DNA of 64,000 bases from Gautieria morchelliformis (GCA_015179125.1 WHVA01000042.1:248001-312000), one strand, 5' to 3'; numbered from the stretch's first letter, positions 51,830-62,264 are shown. A program made the numbers and translations. The notes: generated by a model not told the origin, from the letters alone.

Positions 51830-53371
51830 CAGCCCAGCTCCAGGTTACCCTGGTCCATGCTGCCTCAAAAAGGCCATGACATGACCCGGCCACGGACCCA
51901 GTGGCCGCGCCATCATCACCTCATGCGACGGCGCCTTTGCAAGCACGCGCAACATCGGGGCTAGCATCCCGATTGTCGGCGCCGACCCCGACAACGACAA
52001 CGAAGGAAGGGCATAGCGCGCCTTCCGACTCTGCGTACGGCGTCCCAGAAGGATGGGAGTCAGACTCGTCCGTCTGGAAGATGTACGACCCGGAAATGGC
52101 ACAGCAGCTGGCAGAGCAGCCAAAGAAAAAGCGCAAGAAAAAGCGTGGCACCCCCAACACCGTCAATGGGCTAGCCATTGCGAGGGAAAGCGCAATTAGC
52201 GCTTACCTAGCGGCGTCATCATCGCACACTATCAACGACCCCACCCTTCAACCGCGGATAGCACAGGTCGAGGCCCAGTACATCGGGCCTGGCGTGGCCC
52301 TGCCTCCACCGGCGGGTACAGTTCACCCTCCCTACCCGGGGGAGGGGACGCTCATCCCACTCAGAGATCCACCGATCTCTGAGATGGGCCTCCTACCACG
52401 GCCGGTAGGGAAGGCCCAACAGCGTTCTACTCAATGGTACGATGTCTGCCCACTCAACGACCCACGCTTAGTCGAACTCCTATCGTGGGCAAAAGAAACG
52501 CCACAGCTTGCGCGTACGGGGAAGATGATCGGTGTATTTAAATGCATCGAGCACGAACAACGCGCTCGCAATCCCAAAAGGGATTGTCTCATGATAGCAG
52601 GCGGTACCCCGCACGATATTGCGACCATCCTAAAGGGTTGGATACACAACCCTGAAGGAATCCCATCAGCCAGCCGTGACAACGCAGATGGCACCTTCAA
52701 CCTAGACGACATGGACATCTGGATGTGGTTGAAGGCCCTTGCGCCCCAGGGCAAAGGGGTCGCATCACCTCTCAGGGCGAGGCTACTCGACCTCCTCGGC
52801 TCGATAGACCAATGGTCGAGCCTCGTCGACGCCAGGGAAGTGCTGACGCCTCAGAGCACCACCCTGCAGCTCTCCATCACGGGCCCATTCCCCGTGGGGG
52901 GGCCGAGCCGGCCCCAACATCCCCCTTGCCGAGATCGCGAGATGGTTGGCCTGCTATGCGGGGGTCACTCACAAGCAAGTGGCACACATTGAACACTATG
53001 TTCAATGCAGCATCACTGGCGCGGCATTCAGTGCTGCCACCTGTGAGGGCCAACAAAAGGTCCTCGAGACCAGCCATGTGAGGGCCGTGGTGCTGCGACC
53101 CCTCACTCATGCTCAGCTCGACCAAGAGCTGGCGCGCTTCTGGCCCCCTCCTCAGACTGAGGACCCAGCCATTGAGGCCATGCTCCGCGAGGACACTGGC
53201 ATCATCACCCAAGCAGATACCGCCACTAGTGGTGAGGCCAACCAGCCTCACCCAATCACCACCGATGACGCGGAGGTGCCCCTGGAGGAGTCACGCACTC
53301 CACTGGCCCCGTATGACGACGACGTCATCGTATCGGCCACTCTAGAGGACTCCATTATGGATGACCTCTAG
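51830..53371 (+). pseudogene. Gypsy-4 third ORF, 3' part
   Basis: Continues the frame of 43896-44433 across the gypsy-5 site (AAQLQVTLVHAASKRP, then TGA at 51877). A long frame then reaches 52992 (WESDSSVWKMYDPEMAQQLA, Lys-rich KKKRKKKRG, PTQ-poor centre DIWMWLKALAPQGKG), and the end lies in another frame (52946-53371: MACYAGVTHKQVAHIEHYVQ, stop 53369-53371). Together it spans about 650 residues in sense orientation between integrase and the 3' LTR of gypsy-4. No known domain apart from the coiled coil and a basic stretch. Its length and sense direction argue for a real element gene, now dead (two stops, at least one shift). Confidence 0.6.
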
Positions 53372-53413
53372 GAGTTGTAGTTGACCCCTATAGTTGTCTA
53401 TAGAGGGGGAGGG

Positions 53414-53578
53414 TGTAAATAACCTATGTATCCACATGTACAATAGTTATTACATAATCCCAGTGGGCCCCTTAGGGACCCACTGTATAGTTTATGTGTG
53501 TTATGTGTGGGAACAGGCCAGCGGTTCCCATCGCATCTTACTCTTACCTGTCACTACGTAGCATTCAGAATACCACTC
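53414..53578 (+). repeat. Gypsy-4 3' LTR
   Basis: Follows a polypurine tract (AGAGGGGGAGGG, 53402-53413). Starts TGTAAATAACC; the end is set where copia integrase homology begins. Second copy at 4956-5100 with the same right-hand junction. At about 165 bp it is a short LTR. Confidence 0.65.
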
Positions 53579-55748
53579 ATTGGTCAAGTTCTGCAGTGCC
53601 CTTGTGATACAAGGTCCTAAGATCGACATCTTTACACCAGCCCAGAATGGAATTGCAGAACGACTCAACCGGACCTTACTCAATCACACACGGGTGATGA
53701 TATTCGCCAAAAACCTGCCAAAAATACTCTGGCCCAAGGCCGTGGCTTATGCGTGTTATATCAAAAATCAATCGCCCACGCGAGCGCTTGGAGATGACGC
53801 AACGCTGTTCCAGGCACTATTCGGCAAAAAGCTGAACATAGCACGTCTAGAGGAATTCGGGACAAACTGCTGGGTTATGGTGCCAGATCAACGTCGAGCT
53901 AAACTTGATCCAAAGGCAGAAGAACACATATTCGCCGGAGTAGCTGAACATGCAAAAGCCTGGAAGTATTACAATAAAGCATGTCCAAACCTCAAGAAAT
54001 ATCACATTCGACGAAAATGACAATAAACTCTATCCTATCCCAGATAACGACAATGACGACACCACTAATATGGCACCGCTCGAGGGGGAGCACTCACCAC
54101 GTGAGCATGTGCCAGAACCGATCCCATCTACCCCACAGACGTCATCCCAGACGATGCCCGTTCCTGATCCACCTGAACAAGCGCCAGCTCCACAGATTCG
54201 ACGGAGCGCACGTATCACTCAAAGGCCGGATTACCGGAAACTGAATGATTCAGGCCGCACCGAGAAGGCTTACATAACGAGAGAAATTGTTACAGAACCC
54301 GAGAATTACAGAGCGGCAATATCACGTGATGATGCGCCGATCTGGGAGAAAGCGATGGAAATTGAAATGGATCAACATAAGATGCTAGGAACATGGGAAT
54401 TAACAGAACTACCACCTGGACGAGTAGCCATAGGTTGCCGATGGGTATACACTGTCAAAATGCAACCGGATGGACAATTAGATCAAGCTAAAGTGAGGGT
54501 TGTGGCTCAAGGGTTCACACAAAGGCCAGGGATGGATTACTATGAAATAACTTCATCCGTGGTCAAGTTCAACTCTCTATTCTATTAGCCATCGCAAATA
54601 CACTCGATTGGGAAATCGAGATGATGGATGTCAAAGGCGCCTATCTCAATTCAACTATAGATGAAGAGATCTACATGCATCAGCCCGACAGTTTTGATGA
54701 CGGGCCTGGACACGTTCTAAGAAGATACAGAGCGCTCTACCGACTCAAGCAATCGGGGCGAGCTTGGCATCAGCGCTTATGCAAATTACTACTCGATCTC
54801 GGCTTCCACCAAAGCACAGCCAATGAATGTGTCTATATCAGTCAAGATAAGGACTCAATCGAAGTCATATCAGTATATGTGGACGACTTCGGATTATTTG
54901 CTGATTCCAAAGGAGGGATGGTTAAGCTCAAGGGGGAGCTTCATGGAAAATTTCCTTTGACAGACTTAGGAGAAATGAAGAAAATCTTGGGAATTAGGGT
55001 TGAGAGGAATAGGGATGAGGGAGCACTGACTATGTCCCAAGGACATTACATCGACATCATACTCGATCGATTCAACATGGCGACAGCTCATTCCGTATCT
55101 ACACCTCTACACAAAATGATCAAGCTCACAACATCAATGGACTCAATGGGTCCAACTACCGAAGTACCTTATGCTAAAGCAATTGGATCGCTGATGTATG
55201 CAGCACTCAGTACGTGACCCGATTTGGCTTTCACCGTGCAGCACCTAAGTCAATTCACTACTACTTATGGAGCCGAGCACTGGACGGCAATCAAGCATGC
55301 ACTCAGGTACCTCAAGGGGTCACGTGACGACGGCATAACCTTCCGACGAGACGCTGGTCCCGACCTTGAAATATTCGTTGACTCCGACTATGCCAATAGA
55401 AACGATGCACTGTCTATTAGTGGCTATGTAGCTATACTAGGAGGGGGAGCCATCGCATGGAGCTAGAAGAAGCAGCGAACGATCGCGTTATCTACTACAG
55501 AGGCCGAATACATGGCACTCACCGAGGGTGCCAAGCAATTGATCTGGCTGAGGCGCTTCATCGAGGAACTAGGAATAGATAAAACCCAGCCCACGTCACT
55601 TCGATCAGACAATTTAGGCGCCATCACACTATCGCATGACGCAACATACCACGCGCGTACTAAACATATCAATGTCGCATATCATTTCATCTGTGAGAAA
55701 GTGGCCTCTCACAAGGCAATGCTTACATACGTACCGACGAAGGAGAAC
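53579..55748 (+). pseudogene. Copia-3 integrase, RT and RNase H, decayed
   Basis: Integrase end (NGIAERLNRTLLNHTRVM, 53640-53700), Pro-rich spacer, RT start (WELTELPPGRVAIGCRWVYT, about 54390-54450; a shift near 54580), RT core 54621-55217 with VKGAYLNSTIDEEIYM, YRLKQSGRAWHQ and the catalytic VYVDDFGLF, in-frame stops at about 55217 and 55466, RNase H DSDYAN and TTEAEYMALTEGAK, then YVPTKEN at the gypsy-6 target site. The reading continues at 62265 with VADIFTKGLD. A different, older Copia family than copia-1 and -2: it has the standard YVDD. Confidence 0.85.
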
Positions 55749-56110
55749 TGTCAGGGTTCACGCATTTCCTTCCATAAGTTTCTAATTCCTTCCATGAGTT
55801 TCCGTCACCTTCTGTCACATGTCACTTTCTGTCACATGTCACTTTCCATCACTTTCCGTAACCTTCTACAAGTTTCCATCTCCCCTATTATGTAAGCCTT
55901 GCCAGCGCTATAAGACTGTAGCCCGTGTGGTGGCGTTTCCTCAGCTTGATCTCTGAGGATACCCACTACACAGGCAAGTCCCCATGTATCTATCGTTGGT
56001 AGAGTTATAAACTGAGGATACCCACTACACAGTTGGTCATTGTCCTAGTATCGGCTCTTATCTCCTTGAGTATCTTTGGTTGTGGCTTCGTCATTAGTGT
56101 TGCCCTCACA
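55749..56110 (+). repeat. Gypsy-6 5' LTR
   Basis: TGTCAGGGTTCACG to GTTGCCCTCACA. Internal direct repeats: TTCTGTCACATGTCACTTTC-type words (about 55810-55860) and TGAGGATACCCACTACACAG twice (about 55955 and 56011). Confidence 0.95.
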
Positions 56111-56170
56111 GAAGATCAAGCTCATAGGACGACCCCACACACTTTTCTTAACCAGCCTTCATCTCAGCCT

Positions 56171-57277
56171 ATGGCAGACCAACTCCCAGACGCATACTGG
56201 GACGCCCTGGGTGACCATGGGCCATTTCTTCGAGGCCTCCTTTCCAGCCAAGCACAGCAGTTGCAGCAACTTCAACTGCAGAATCAGGAACTGCACAATC
56301 AGATTGCTAACGTTCACGACCACTTAGCCAATGCTGCCACCAACGCTGCTGTTGCTGCTGCTCAAACCCTTGCGCCCTCGGTACCTCACAGTGTCCCTCC
56401 ATCTACTCGCTCTATCAAAGCAGCAGAACTGGAGAAGTTCAATGGAGACCGTGTAGAGACTGAAGGGTTTATCAGGTCTATCAAGTTGTCCATCGCTGTC
56501 CAGCCAGCATCCTTCCCAGATGAACGCACAAAGATCCTATACGCTCTTTCCTTCATGACGGGAGGCTCTGCGGAGATATGGGCACACAACGAGACACAGG
56601 CTGTCATTGATGGCACCTCCTCTATATCCACTCTGGAGGGGTTTATTAAACGTGTGGAGGAGGCCTTTGGTGACCCAGATCGTGCCAGAACGGCTCGCAC
56701 TAAGCTGCATGACCTTAGGATGGCGTCAGGAATGTCGGCAGATGAATACACGGCTCAATTTGAGATCCTGGCAGGCAGGACAGGCTTTAATGATGAGGCA
56801 CTCGAGGATGCCTATGCTCGTGGCCTTCCAGCAGGTATCCTTGACAAGATCCACGCCCAGCCCTTTCTTCCATCCAACCTCAAAGCCTGGAAGGAAGCAG
56901 CCTGTCAGATTGACCGCAATCATCGCCGTCTGTTAGAGGTCAGGAAGGCACAGACACCTCATGTCCCTAATCGCCCTCCTCCTGCCCGACCACTCCACAC
57001 TCCTGCTATGGCTCCTGTTGCCACAGCATCACCCAGTAACGCGACACCTATGGACATTGACTCATCCCGCCGCCGCACTGAAACACGAACCTGCTACAAC
57101 TGTAAGAGACCTGGTCACATTTCACCAGACTGTCCTGAACCTCGCAAGCCACGAATCCGTGCAAACCTCACAGAGGCAGACATTGCAGCAATTGTCTCTA
57201 AATCTGTAGCAGCGGCGATAGAGGAACGCAAAGAGAAGGTGGAAGCCCCTGTCCAAGAGGAAGGAAAGGGTTTTTAG
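56171..57277 (+). CDS. Gypsy-6 Gag, 368 aa
   Basis: Start at ATG 56171 (MADQLPDAYWDALGDHGPFL), the first ATG after the LTR that gives a Gag-like start; the longer frame begins inside the LTR. Coiled-coil N-terminus (QQLQQLQLQNQELHNQIANV), the Gag core ELEKFNGDRVETEGFIRSIK with IWAHNE and FIKRVEEAFGD, CCHC knuckle CYNCKRPGHISPDC near 303-316, and a charged C-terminus. It forms the particle that packages the element RNA. The stop TAG (57275-57277) is directly preceded by a slippery GGGTTTT, so part of the ribosomes may shift into pol. Confidence 0.9.
   Translation: MADQLPDAYWDALGDHGPFLRGLLSSQAQQLQQLQLQNQELHNQIANVHDHLANAATNAAVAAAQTLAPSVPHSVPPSTRSIKAAELEKFNGDRVETEGFIRSIKLSIAVQPASFPDERTKILYALSFMTGGSAEIWAHNETQAVIDGTSSISTLEGFIKRVEEAFGDPDRARTARTKLHDLRMASGMSADEYTAQFEILAGRTGFNDEALEDAYARGLPAGILDKIHAQPFLPSNLKAWKEAACQIDRNHRRLLEVRKAQTPHVPNRPPPARPLHTPAMAPVATASPSNATPMDIDSSRRRTETRTCYNCKRPGHISPDCPEPRKPRIRANLTEADIAAIVSKSVAAAIEERKEKVEAPVQEEGKGF
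57268..57274 (+). promoter_or_regulatory. Candidate -1 ribosomal frameshift site (GGGTTTT)
   Basis: In the gag frame the bases read G GGT TTT TAG, a canonical X-XXY-YYZ heptamer followed at once by the gag stop. The pol frame is -1 to gag and open from 57202, so the two overlap by about 75 nt. Eleven bases downstream, AGCGG (57285-57289) can pair with CCGCT shortly after (about 57303-57307), a possible stimulatory stem. Confidence 0.65.
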
Positions 57278-57297
57278 GCCAGTCAGCGGTGAAAGAC

Positions 57298-60200
57298 ATG
57301 CCCCGCTCGACGAATCGGTTTTCAGTTCTCGAAACATGTACAATAGGGATCACAGGCGATATGATGCATCCTTCTCCTATCCCTGATCGAACTGAAACCA
57401 AACCAGCCATGCCAAAAACCCAACCCATCGCTCCAGTTGCTAATGCAAACCTTCCAGTCCCTCTATATGTCCGTACTGCTGACCTCCGCCGATGCACCAA
57501 AGTACCTCTCAAAGTCCACTCCGTTGACACAGGGCATCCACTTGCAATTGACTCCCTCCTTGACAGTGGTGCTACAGGGATGTTCATCGATGTGGAGTTT
57601 GTGAGGGAACACAGGCTTCGGACCCGCCCCCTACCCCGTGCCATCCCCGTCTACAATATTGATGGTACCCCAAATGAGGCTGGCTCAATCAAGGAAGAAG
57701 TCGACCTCATTTGCACCTTTGGGGATCATACGGAACGTGCCACATTCTCTGTCACGAGCCTTGGACGACTTGCCATCATTCTTGGTCACACATGGCTTGT
57801 TGAACACAACCCAGAAGTTGACTGGCGTATAGGAGATGTGAAGATGACACGCTGTCCCAAGTCATGTGGGGGCAGACCTGTTGTCAGAGGGCCCACAGTC
57901 GAAACTGTTCCAGAAGAGAGTGTAAATCAAGAGGAGGTTCCCATACAGCACACCCGCTCCCTACTTGAGGAAGGAGACAGGACCTTTGTCATCTTTGTGA
58001 ATAAGAGTCCTGAAATGATTGGCGCAGGCTGGACTGTCTCCCAACAGCTTGCTGAACGGGCCAGCAAGTCTGCACCAGTCAGATCCTTCGAGGACCTTGT
58101 CCCTAAACCATACCAGGAGTTCAAGGATGTGTTTTCTAAGGAGTCATTTGACCAACTGCCTCCTCGAAAGCCCTGGGACCATGCAATTGAGCTCACTCCA
58201 GGTGCACAACCCTTCAGCACAAAGGTTTACCCAATGTCACCGGTTGAGCAAAGGGAACTGGATAACTTCCTTGAGGAGAACCTGAAGAGCCATCGTATCC
58301 GTCCCTCCAAGTCACCTATGGCATCTCCAGTCTTCTTTGTGAAGAAAAAGGACGGCAGTCTTAGATTTGTGCAAGACTACCGGAAGCTCAATGATATAAC
58401 AATCAAGAATGCCTATCCTTTGCCCCTTGTTCCAGACATCATGAATAAGATTGCTGCTGGAAGGGCTAAATACTTCACAAAGCTTGACATTCGCTGGGGA
58501 TATAATAATGTACGCATAAAAGAGGGAGATGAGTGGAAGGCAGCCTTTCGGACAAATAGGGGCCTGTATGAACCTCTAGTCATGTTCTTTGGACTCACGA
58601 ACAGCCCAGCAACCTTCCAGACGATGATGAATGACATCTTCAAGAGTCTCATTGATGAAGGGGTTGTGGTGGTGTTCATGGACGACATTCTCATCTTCAC
58701 AGAGTCGCTTGAAGAACATCGTAGGATTGTACGACGTGTCCTTGAAATCCTCCGGGCCAACAACCTGTACCTCAAACCTGAAAAATGCCTATTTGAGCAA
58801 CTAGAGGTGGAGTATCTCGGCCTCATCCTCTCTCAAGGACAGGTTGCCATGGACCCAGTCAAGGTTGCAGGGGTGCGGGACTGGCCAACACCACGTAACG
58901 TCACTGAAGTCAAATCATTCCTTGGTTTCATCAACTTCTACCGTAGATTTGTGGAAGACTTCTCACACATTGCAAAGCCCCTCAACCAGTTGACAAAACA
59001 GGATGCCCAATGGTCTTGGGATCCAAATGGCCCAGAGCAAGCATCCTTTGACAAGCTCAAACTCCTCATCACCTCAACACCGATCCTTGTCCTCCCTGAT
59101 CAAGACAAACATTTCCGTCTTGAAACAGACGCCTCAGCCTATGCCACAGGAGCAGTACTGTCCCAGCTATGTGATGATGGCAAATGGCGGCCTGTGGGGT
59201 TTGTCTCCAAAAGCCTCAATGATGCTGAACGCAACTATGCCATCCATGACAAGGAGCTTCTTTCTGTGATTCGGGGATTAGAGGAATGGCGCCACATCTT
59301 AGAGGGAACGAAGCACAAGATTGAGATTCTCAATGACCATCAGAATCTCACCTACTTCCGCACTGCACAAAACCTGAACCGTCGTCAAGCACGCTGGTCA
59401 CTCTACCTCTCTCGCTTTGATTTTGAGCTGATCCATCGTCCTGGTCGTCATTCAGCCAAGCCTGATGCACTCTCACGACGCATGGATCATAAGCGGGGGG
59501 AGGAAGACAACCAAAATCAAGTCTTACTTACCCCTGACTTGTTCCACATCAAGGCGAATCCCCCAGAGGCTGGTGCACAGTTAGTCCCAGGTGAAGGTGA
59601 TGCTTTCCTCAATCGAGTAAGGAACTGTGTAGACCGGGATGAAAAGGTTGTCAAGGCTCTCAAACAACTGGGCTCCTCTGGCAATTTACGAGGAGAAGAG
59701 TGGTCTGAACAGGATGGGCTTGTCCTCTATCACAACAAAGTGTACGTGCCGCTTGATGCAAAACTACGACATGACATAGTGAAAGCGCACCATGACATGC
59801 CTCTCACCGGTCACCCTGGTCGTTGGAGAACCACTGAACTAGTTGCTCGGAGTTACTGGTGGCCTGGGATGGGACGTTACATTGCAAAATACGTGAAGGC
59901 CTGTGACCTGTGCAACCGGACAAAAACCTTCCCTGCTTCTCCCATTGGCAAGCTTCTACCAAACCGTATCCCAGACCGTAGATGGCAGGTTATGTCTGTT
60001 GACTTGATTGTAGAACTGCCTACCAGTCATGGCTATGATGCTCTCCTTGTTGTTGTCGATCGCCTCTCAAAGCGTGCACATGTCATTCCCACCACTTCAG
60101 ATGTAACTTCAGTGGGAGTTGCCCGACTCTTCCGTGATCATGTTTGGAAACTTCATGGGCTCCCTGAAGAAATCATCAGTGATCGAGGCACACAGTTCAT

Positions 60201-61188
60201 CTCCCAGTTCATGCGTGAACTGAACAAACTTCTTGGTGTCAAAGTCGCCGCCTCTACTGCTTATCACCCCCAAACTGATGGACAGACTGAAAGGGTTAAT
60301 CAGGAGATTGAGCAATACCTTCGACTATTCATCAACCAGCGTCAGGATGATTGGTTCGAATGGATATCCTTGGCCGAGTTTGCCTATAACAACCGAATCC
60401 ATGCCTCAACCCAGACTACACCCTTCATGTTGGACAGTGGCCAACATCCAAGGCTGGGACTGGAACCAGTCCGAGAAACTCGACTCGAGGCCCTGGATGA
60501 GTTCACAACGCGGATGGAAGCGGCCATGAGAGAAGCTCGTTCAGCCCTGTCCAAGGCAGCAGAGGACATGGCACGCTTCTATGACGTGCACCATAAAGCA
60601 GCCCCAGTTTATAAGCTTGGTGACAAGGTCTGGCTCAATGCACAAAACATCACAACCACTCGCCCAATGAAGAAGCTAGACCACAAGTGGCTAGGTCCCT
60701 ACACGGTTAATAAGGTGGTCTCACGAAATGCCTATGGTCTAAATCTTCCTGCATCCTTTGGTCGCACACATCCAGTGTTCTCTGTCGTCCTGCTTCGGCC
60801 ATATGAAGATGACCCAATTCTTGAACGTCATGCCCCTCCACCACCCCCCCCTGTCATACGGGATGGAGCCGAAGAATATGAAGTTGAAAGGATTCTAGAC
60901 AGCAGGATGTTCCGTGGAAGGTTGGAGTATCTCGTGCGCTGGAAGGGCTATGGAGCTGCCGACGATCTCTGGCTACCAGCAAAAGATGTCTCTGGGGCAA
61001 AGCGACTCATTAAGGAATTTCACCGGCAGAACCCAGAGGCACCTCAGCGTATCTCAGCAGCCACATACATGTCCCTCCCTTTCCAGAGATTTCAGAACTT
61101 CACAGAACCTTCCAGGCAAACTCTCTTCGACTGGACAGCAGGCAGGGCTTCTACTCATAATGTCAAGGGTCCAGGACCCCAAAGATAA
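57298..61188 (+). CDS. Gypsy-6 Pol: protease, RT, RNase H, integrase, chromodomain
   Basis: Open for about 1296 residues from ATG 57298; the frame is open back to 57202, so translation is more likely by -1 shift from gag. Protease D89-S-G; RT with TKLDIRWGYNNVRIKEGDEW and VVFMDDILIF (D462, D463); RNase H ETDASAYATGAVL; integrase finger (GHPGRWRTTE, CDLC; about 838-880), catalytic D902, D962 and E998 (D,D-35-E, all present); integrase C-terminal GDKVWLN; chromodomain 1195-1245 (YEVERILDSRMFRGRLEYLV, RWKGYGAADDLW), which in chromoviruses steers integration to marked chromatin. No defects seen. Here the Tyr of YxDD is Phe, as in many gypsy elements. Confidence 0.95.
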   Translation: MPRSTNRFSVLETCTIGITGDMMHPSPIPDRTETKPAMPKTQPIAPVANANLPVPLYVRTADLRRCTKVPLKVHSVDTGHPLAIDSLLDSGATGMFIDVEFVREHRLRTRPLPRAIPVYNIDGTPNEAGSIKEEVDLICTFGDHTERATFSVTSLGRLAIILGHTWLVEHNPEVDWRIGDVKMTRCPKSCGGRPVVRGPTVETVPEESVNQEEVPIQHTRSLLEEGDRTFVIFVNKSPEMIGAGWTVSQQLAERASKSAPVRSFEDLVPKPYQEFKDVFSKESFDQLPPRKPWDHAIELTPGAQPFSTKVYPMSPVEQRELDNFLEENLKSHRIRPSKSPMASPVFFVKKKDGSLRFVQDYRKLNDITIKNAYPLPLVPDIMNKIAAGRAKYFTKLDIRWGYNNVRIKEGDEWKAAFRTNRGLYEPLVMFFGLTNSPATFQTMMNDIFKSLIDEGVVVVFMDDILIFTESLEEHRRIVRRVLEILRANNLYLKPEKCLFEQLEVEYLGLILSQGQVAMDPVKVAGVRDWPTPRNVTEVKSFLGFINFYRRFVEDFSHIAKPLNQLTKQDAQWSWDPNGPEQASFDKLKLLITSTPILVLPDQDKHFRLETDASAYATGAVLSQLCDDGKWRPVGFVSKSLNDAERNYAIHDKELLSVIRGLEEWRHILEGTKHKIEILNDHQNLTYFRTAQNLNRRQARWSLYLSRFDFELIHRPGRHSAKPDALSRRMDHKRGEEDNQNQVLLTPDLFHIKANPPEAGAQLVPGEGDAFLNRVRNCVDRDEKVVKALKQLGSSGNLRGEEWSEQDGLVLYHNKVYVPLDAKLRHDIVKAHHDMPLTGHPGRWRTTELVARSYWWPGMGRYIAKYVKACDLCNRTKTFPASPIGKLLPNRIPDRRWQVMSVDLIVELPTSHGYDALLVVVDRLSKRAHVIPTTSDVTSVGVARLFRDHVWKLHGLPEEIISDRGTQFISQFMRELNKLLGVKVAASTAYHPQTDGQTERVNQEIEQYLRLFINQRQDDWFEWISLAEFAYNNRIHASTQTTPFMLDSGQHPRLGLEPVRETRLEALDEFTTRMEAAMREARSALSKAAEDMARFYDVHHKAAPVYKLGDKVWLNAQNITTTRPMKKLDHKWLGPYTVNKVVSRNAYGLNLPASFGRTHPVFSVVLLRPYEDDPILERHAPPPPPPVIRDGAEEYEVERILDSRMFRGRLEYLVRWKGYGAADDLWLPAKDVSGAKRLIKEFHRQNPEAPQRISAATYMSLPFQRFQNFTEPSRQTLFDWTAGRASTHNVKGPGPQR

Positions 61189-61294
61189 GCGATATCGGCC
61201 TCCGCCTAACCAATTCATTCCGATAAGCTATATATCCCCTCTCCACCTGTGACCGCTCGCTTCCACTGCATCGACCCCACCACATCCATCAACC
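61189..61294 (+). promoter_or_regulatory. Promoter-like segment before gypsy-6 ORF3
   Basis: Between the pol stop and the third ORF: a CCAAT box at 61210-61214, TATATAT at 61229-61235, then a pyrimidine/CA-rich leader, ATG at 61295. This order is that of a pol II promoter, so ORF3 may have its own transcript. Confidence 0.5.
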
Positions 61295-61891
61295 ATGTCC
61301 TCGCCCGCTATTGAGCTTGTCGCCCTCCCCAGCTTCACCCAAAACCTCTCCGACCTGCCAAACATGTCACGTGTCGATCCCACCCTCCTGCACTTCTCCG
61401 GCTTCTCGTCATCCAGAGCAGCCAGTGAAGCCAAGCTACAAAGGATGCTTGACTGCCGTGATCTCGACGTCGCATGGTCTTCAAAGTGGTCCGTCAGCTC
61501 TGAGGACCTCACACCAGCGAACAGTCAGGCGCCCACTCGCCCTGCACTCGCATTCCTCAGACCCCGACACAGACGAGAGAACACGTACTACATCGGCGAC
61601 CCTGTCTTCCTCAACGATGGAACCCCCCCGTGTGGAACCCCCTACACTTTCGAAGGCTGGGTGGGGCGACGTTTCCGTAACATGGCAGGAGAGCGAATAC
61701 GTCAAGCAAGGTTCCGAGGGCCGCACTTGCCCATGGACCCCAATCCCCCTGAGCTCATCATTGACCTGCGTTACCAGGAAGGGAAGGGTCAGGAGAGATG
61801 GTGGTCCCGCCTGTGGCATACTTGGAAACGATGTCTCGGTGGATGTTGGGGGCTAGGTGGCAGCTGTGCTTGTCGGGACGACAAGCATTGA
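61295..61891 (+). CDS. Gypsy-6 third ORF, 198 aa, unknown function
   Basis: Starts MSSPAIELVALPSFTQNLSD. No known domain. It holds TLLHFSGFSSSRAASEAKLQ, a YYIGDPVFLNDGTPPC segment, GWVGRRFRNMAGERIRQARF, and a C-terminus rich in Trp, Gly and Cys (CLGGCWGLGGSCACRDDKH). No signal peptide or membrane segment, so it does not look like an envelope protein. It lies in sense direction between pol and the polypurine tract, whose first bases follow its stop. Being uninterrupted in a young element, it is probably expressed. It could be a captured host gene or an element regulator. Confidence 0.6.
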   Translation: MSSPAIELVALPSFTQNLSDLPNMSRVDPTLLHFSGFSSSRAASEAKLQRMLDCRDLDVAWSSKWSVSSEDLTPANSQAPTRPALAFLRPRHRRENTYYIGDPVFLNDGTPPCGTPYTFEGWVGRRFRNMAGERIRQARFRGPHLPMDPNPPELIIDLRYQEGKGQERWWSRLWHTWKRCLGGCWGLGGSCACRDDKH

Positions 61892-61902
61892 GAGGGGGGT
61901 GA

Positions 61903-62264
61903 TGTCAGGGTTCACGTGTTTCCTTCCATAAGTTTCTAATTCCTTCCATGAGTTTCCGTCACCTTCTGTCACATGTCACTTTCTGTCACATGTCACTTTC
62001 CATCACTTTCCGTAACCTTCTACAAGTTTCCATCTCCCCTATTATGTAAGCCTTGCCAGCGCTATAAGACTGTAGCCCGTGTGGTGGCGTTTCCTCAGCT
62101 TGATCTCTGAGGATACCCACTACACAGGCAAGTCCCCATGTATCTATCGTTGGTAGAGTTATAAACTGAGGATACCCACTACACAGTTGGTCATTGTCCT
62201 AGTATCGGCTCTTATCTCCTTGAGTATCTTTGGTTGTGGCTTCGTCATTAGTGTTGCCCTCACA
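61903..62264 (+). repeat. Gypsy-6 3' LTR
   Basis: 362 bp, differs from the 5' copy only at the CACGTG/CACGCA site near its start as far as I can read. Confidence 0.95.

Larger units (their letters stand above)
55749..62264 (+). mobile_element. Intact Ty3/gypsy chromovirus (gypsy-6) with an extra 3' ORF
   Basis: 6516 bp: LTRs 55749-56110 and 61903-62264 (362 bp each; I see two adjacent-region differences, near base 15), target duplication AGAAC at 55744-55748 and 62265-62269, gag 56171-57277, pol 57298-61188 in the -1 frame, a third ORF 61295-61891 and a polypurine tract (GAGAGGGGGGTGA, 61890-61902). It inserted into the RNase H of copia-3. Related to gypsy-1, which lacks the third ORF. Probably recent and capable of transposition. 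Confidence 0.95.

Noticed and set aside
56033..56170. Longer start for gypsy-6 Gag inside the LTR
   Set aside because: The upstream part is LTR sequence; the ATG at 56171 gives a normal Gag start.
61295..61891. Gypsy-6 third ORF as an envelope gene
   Set aside because: No signal peptide, membrane segment or glycosylation-rich ectodomain is visible.
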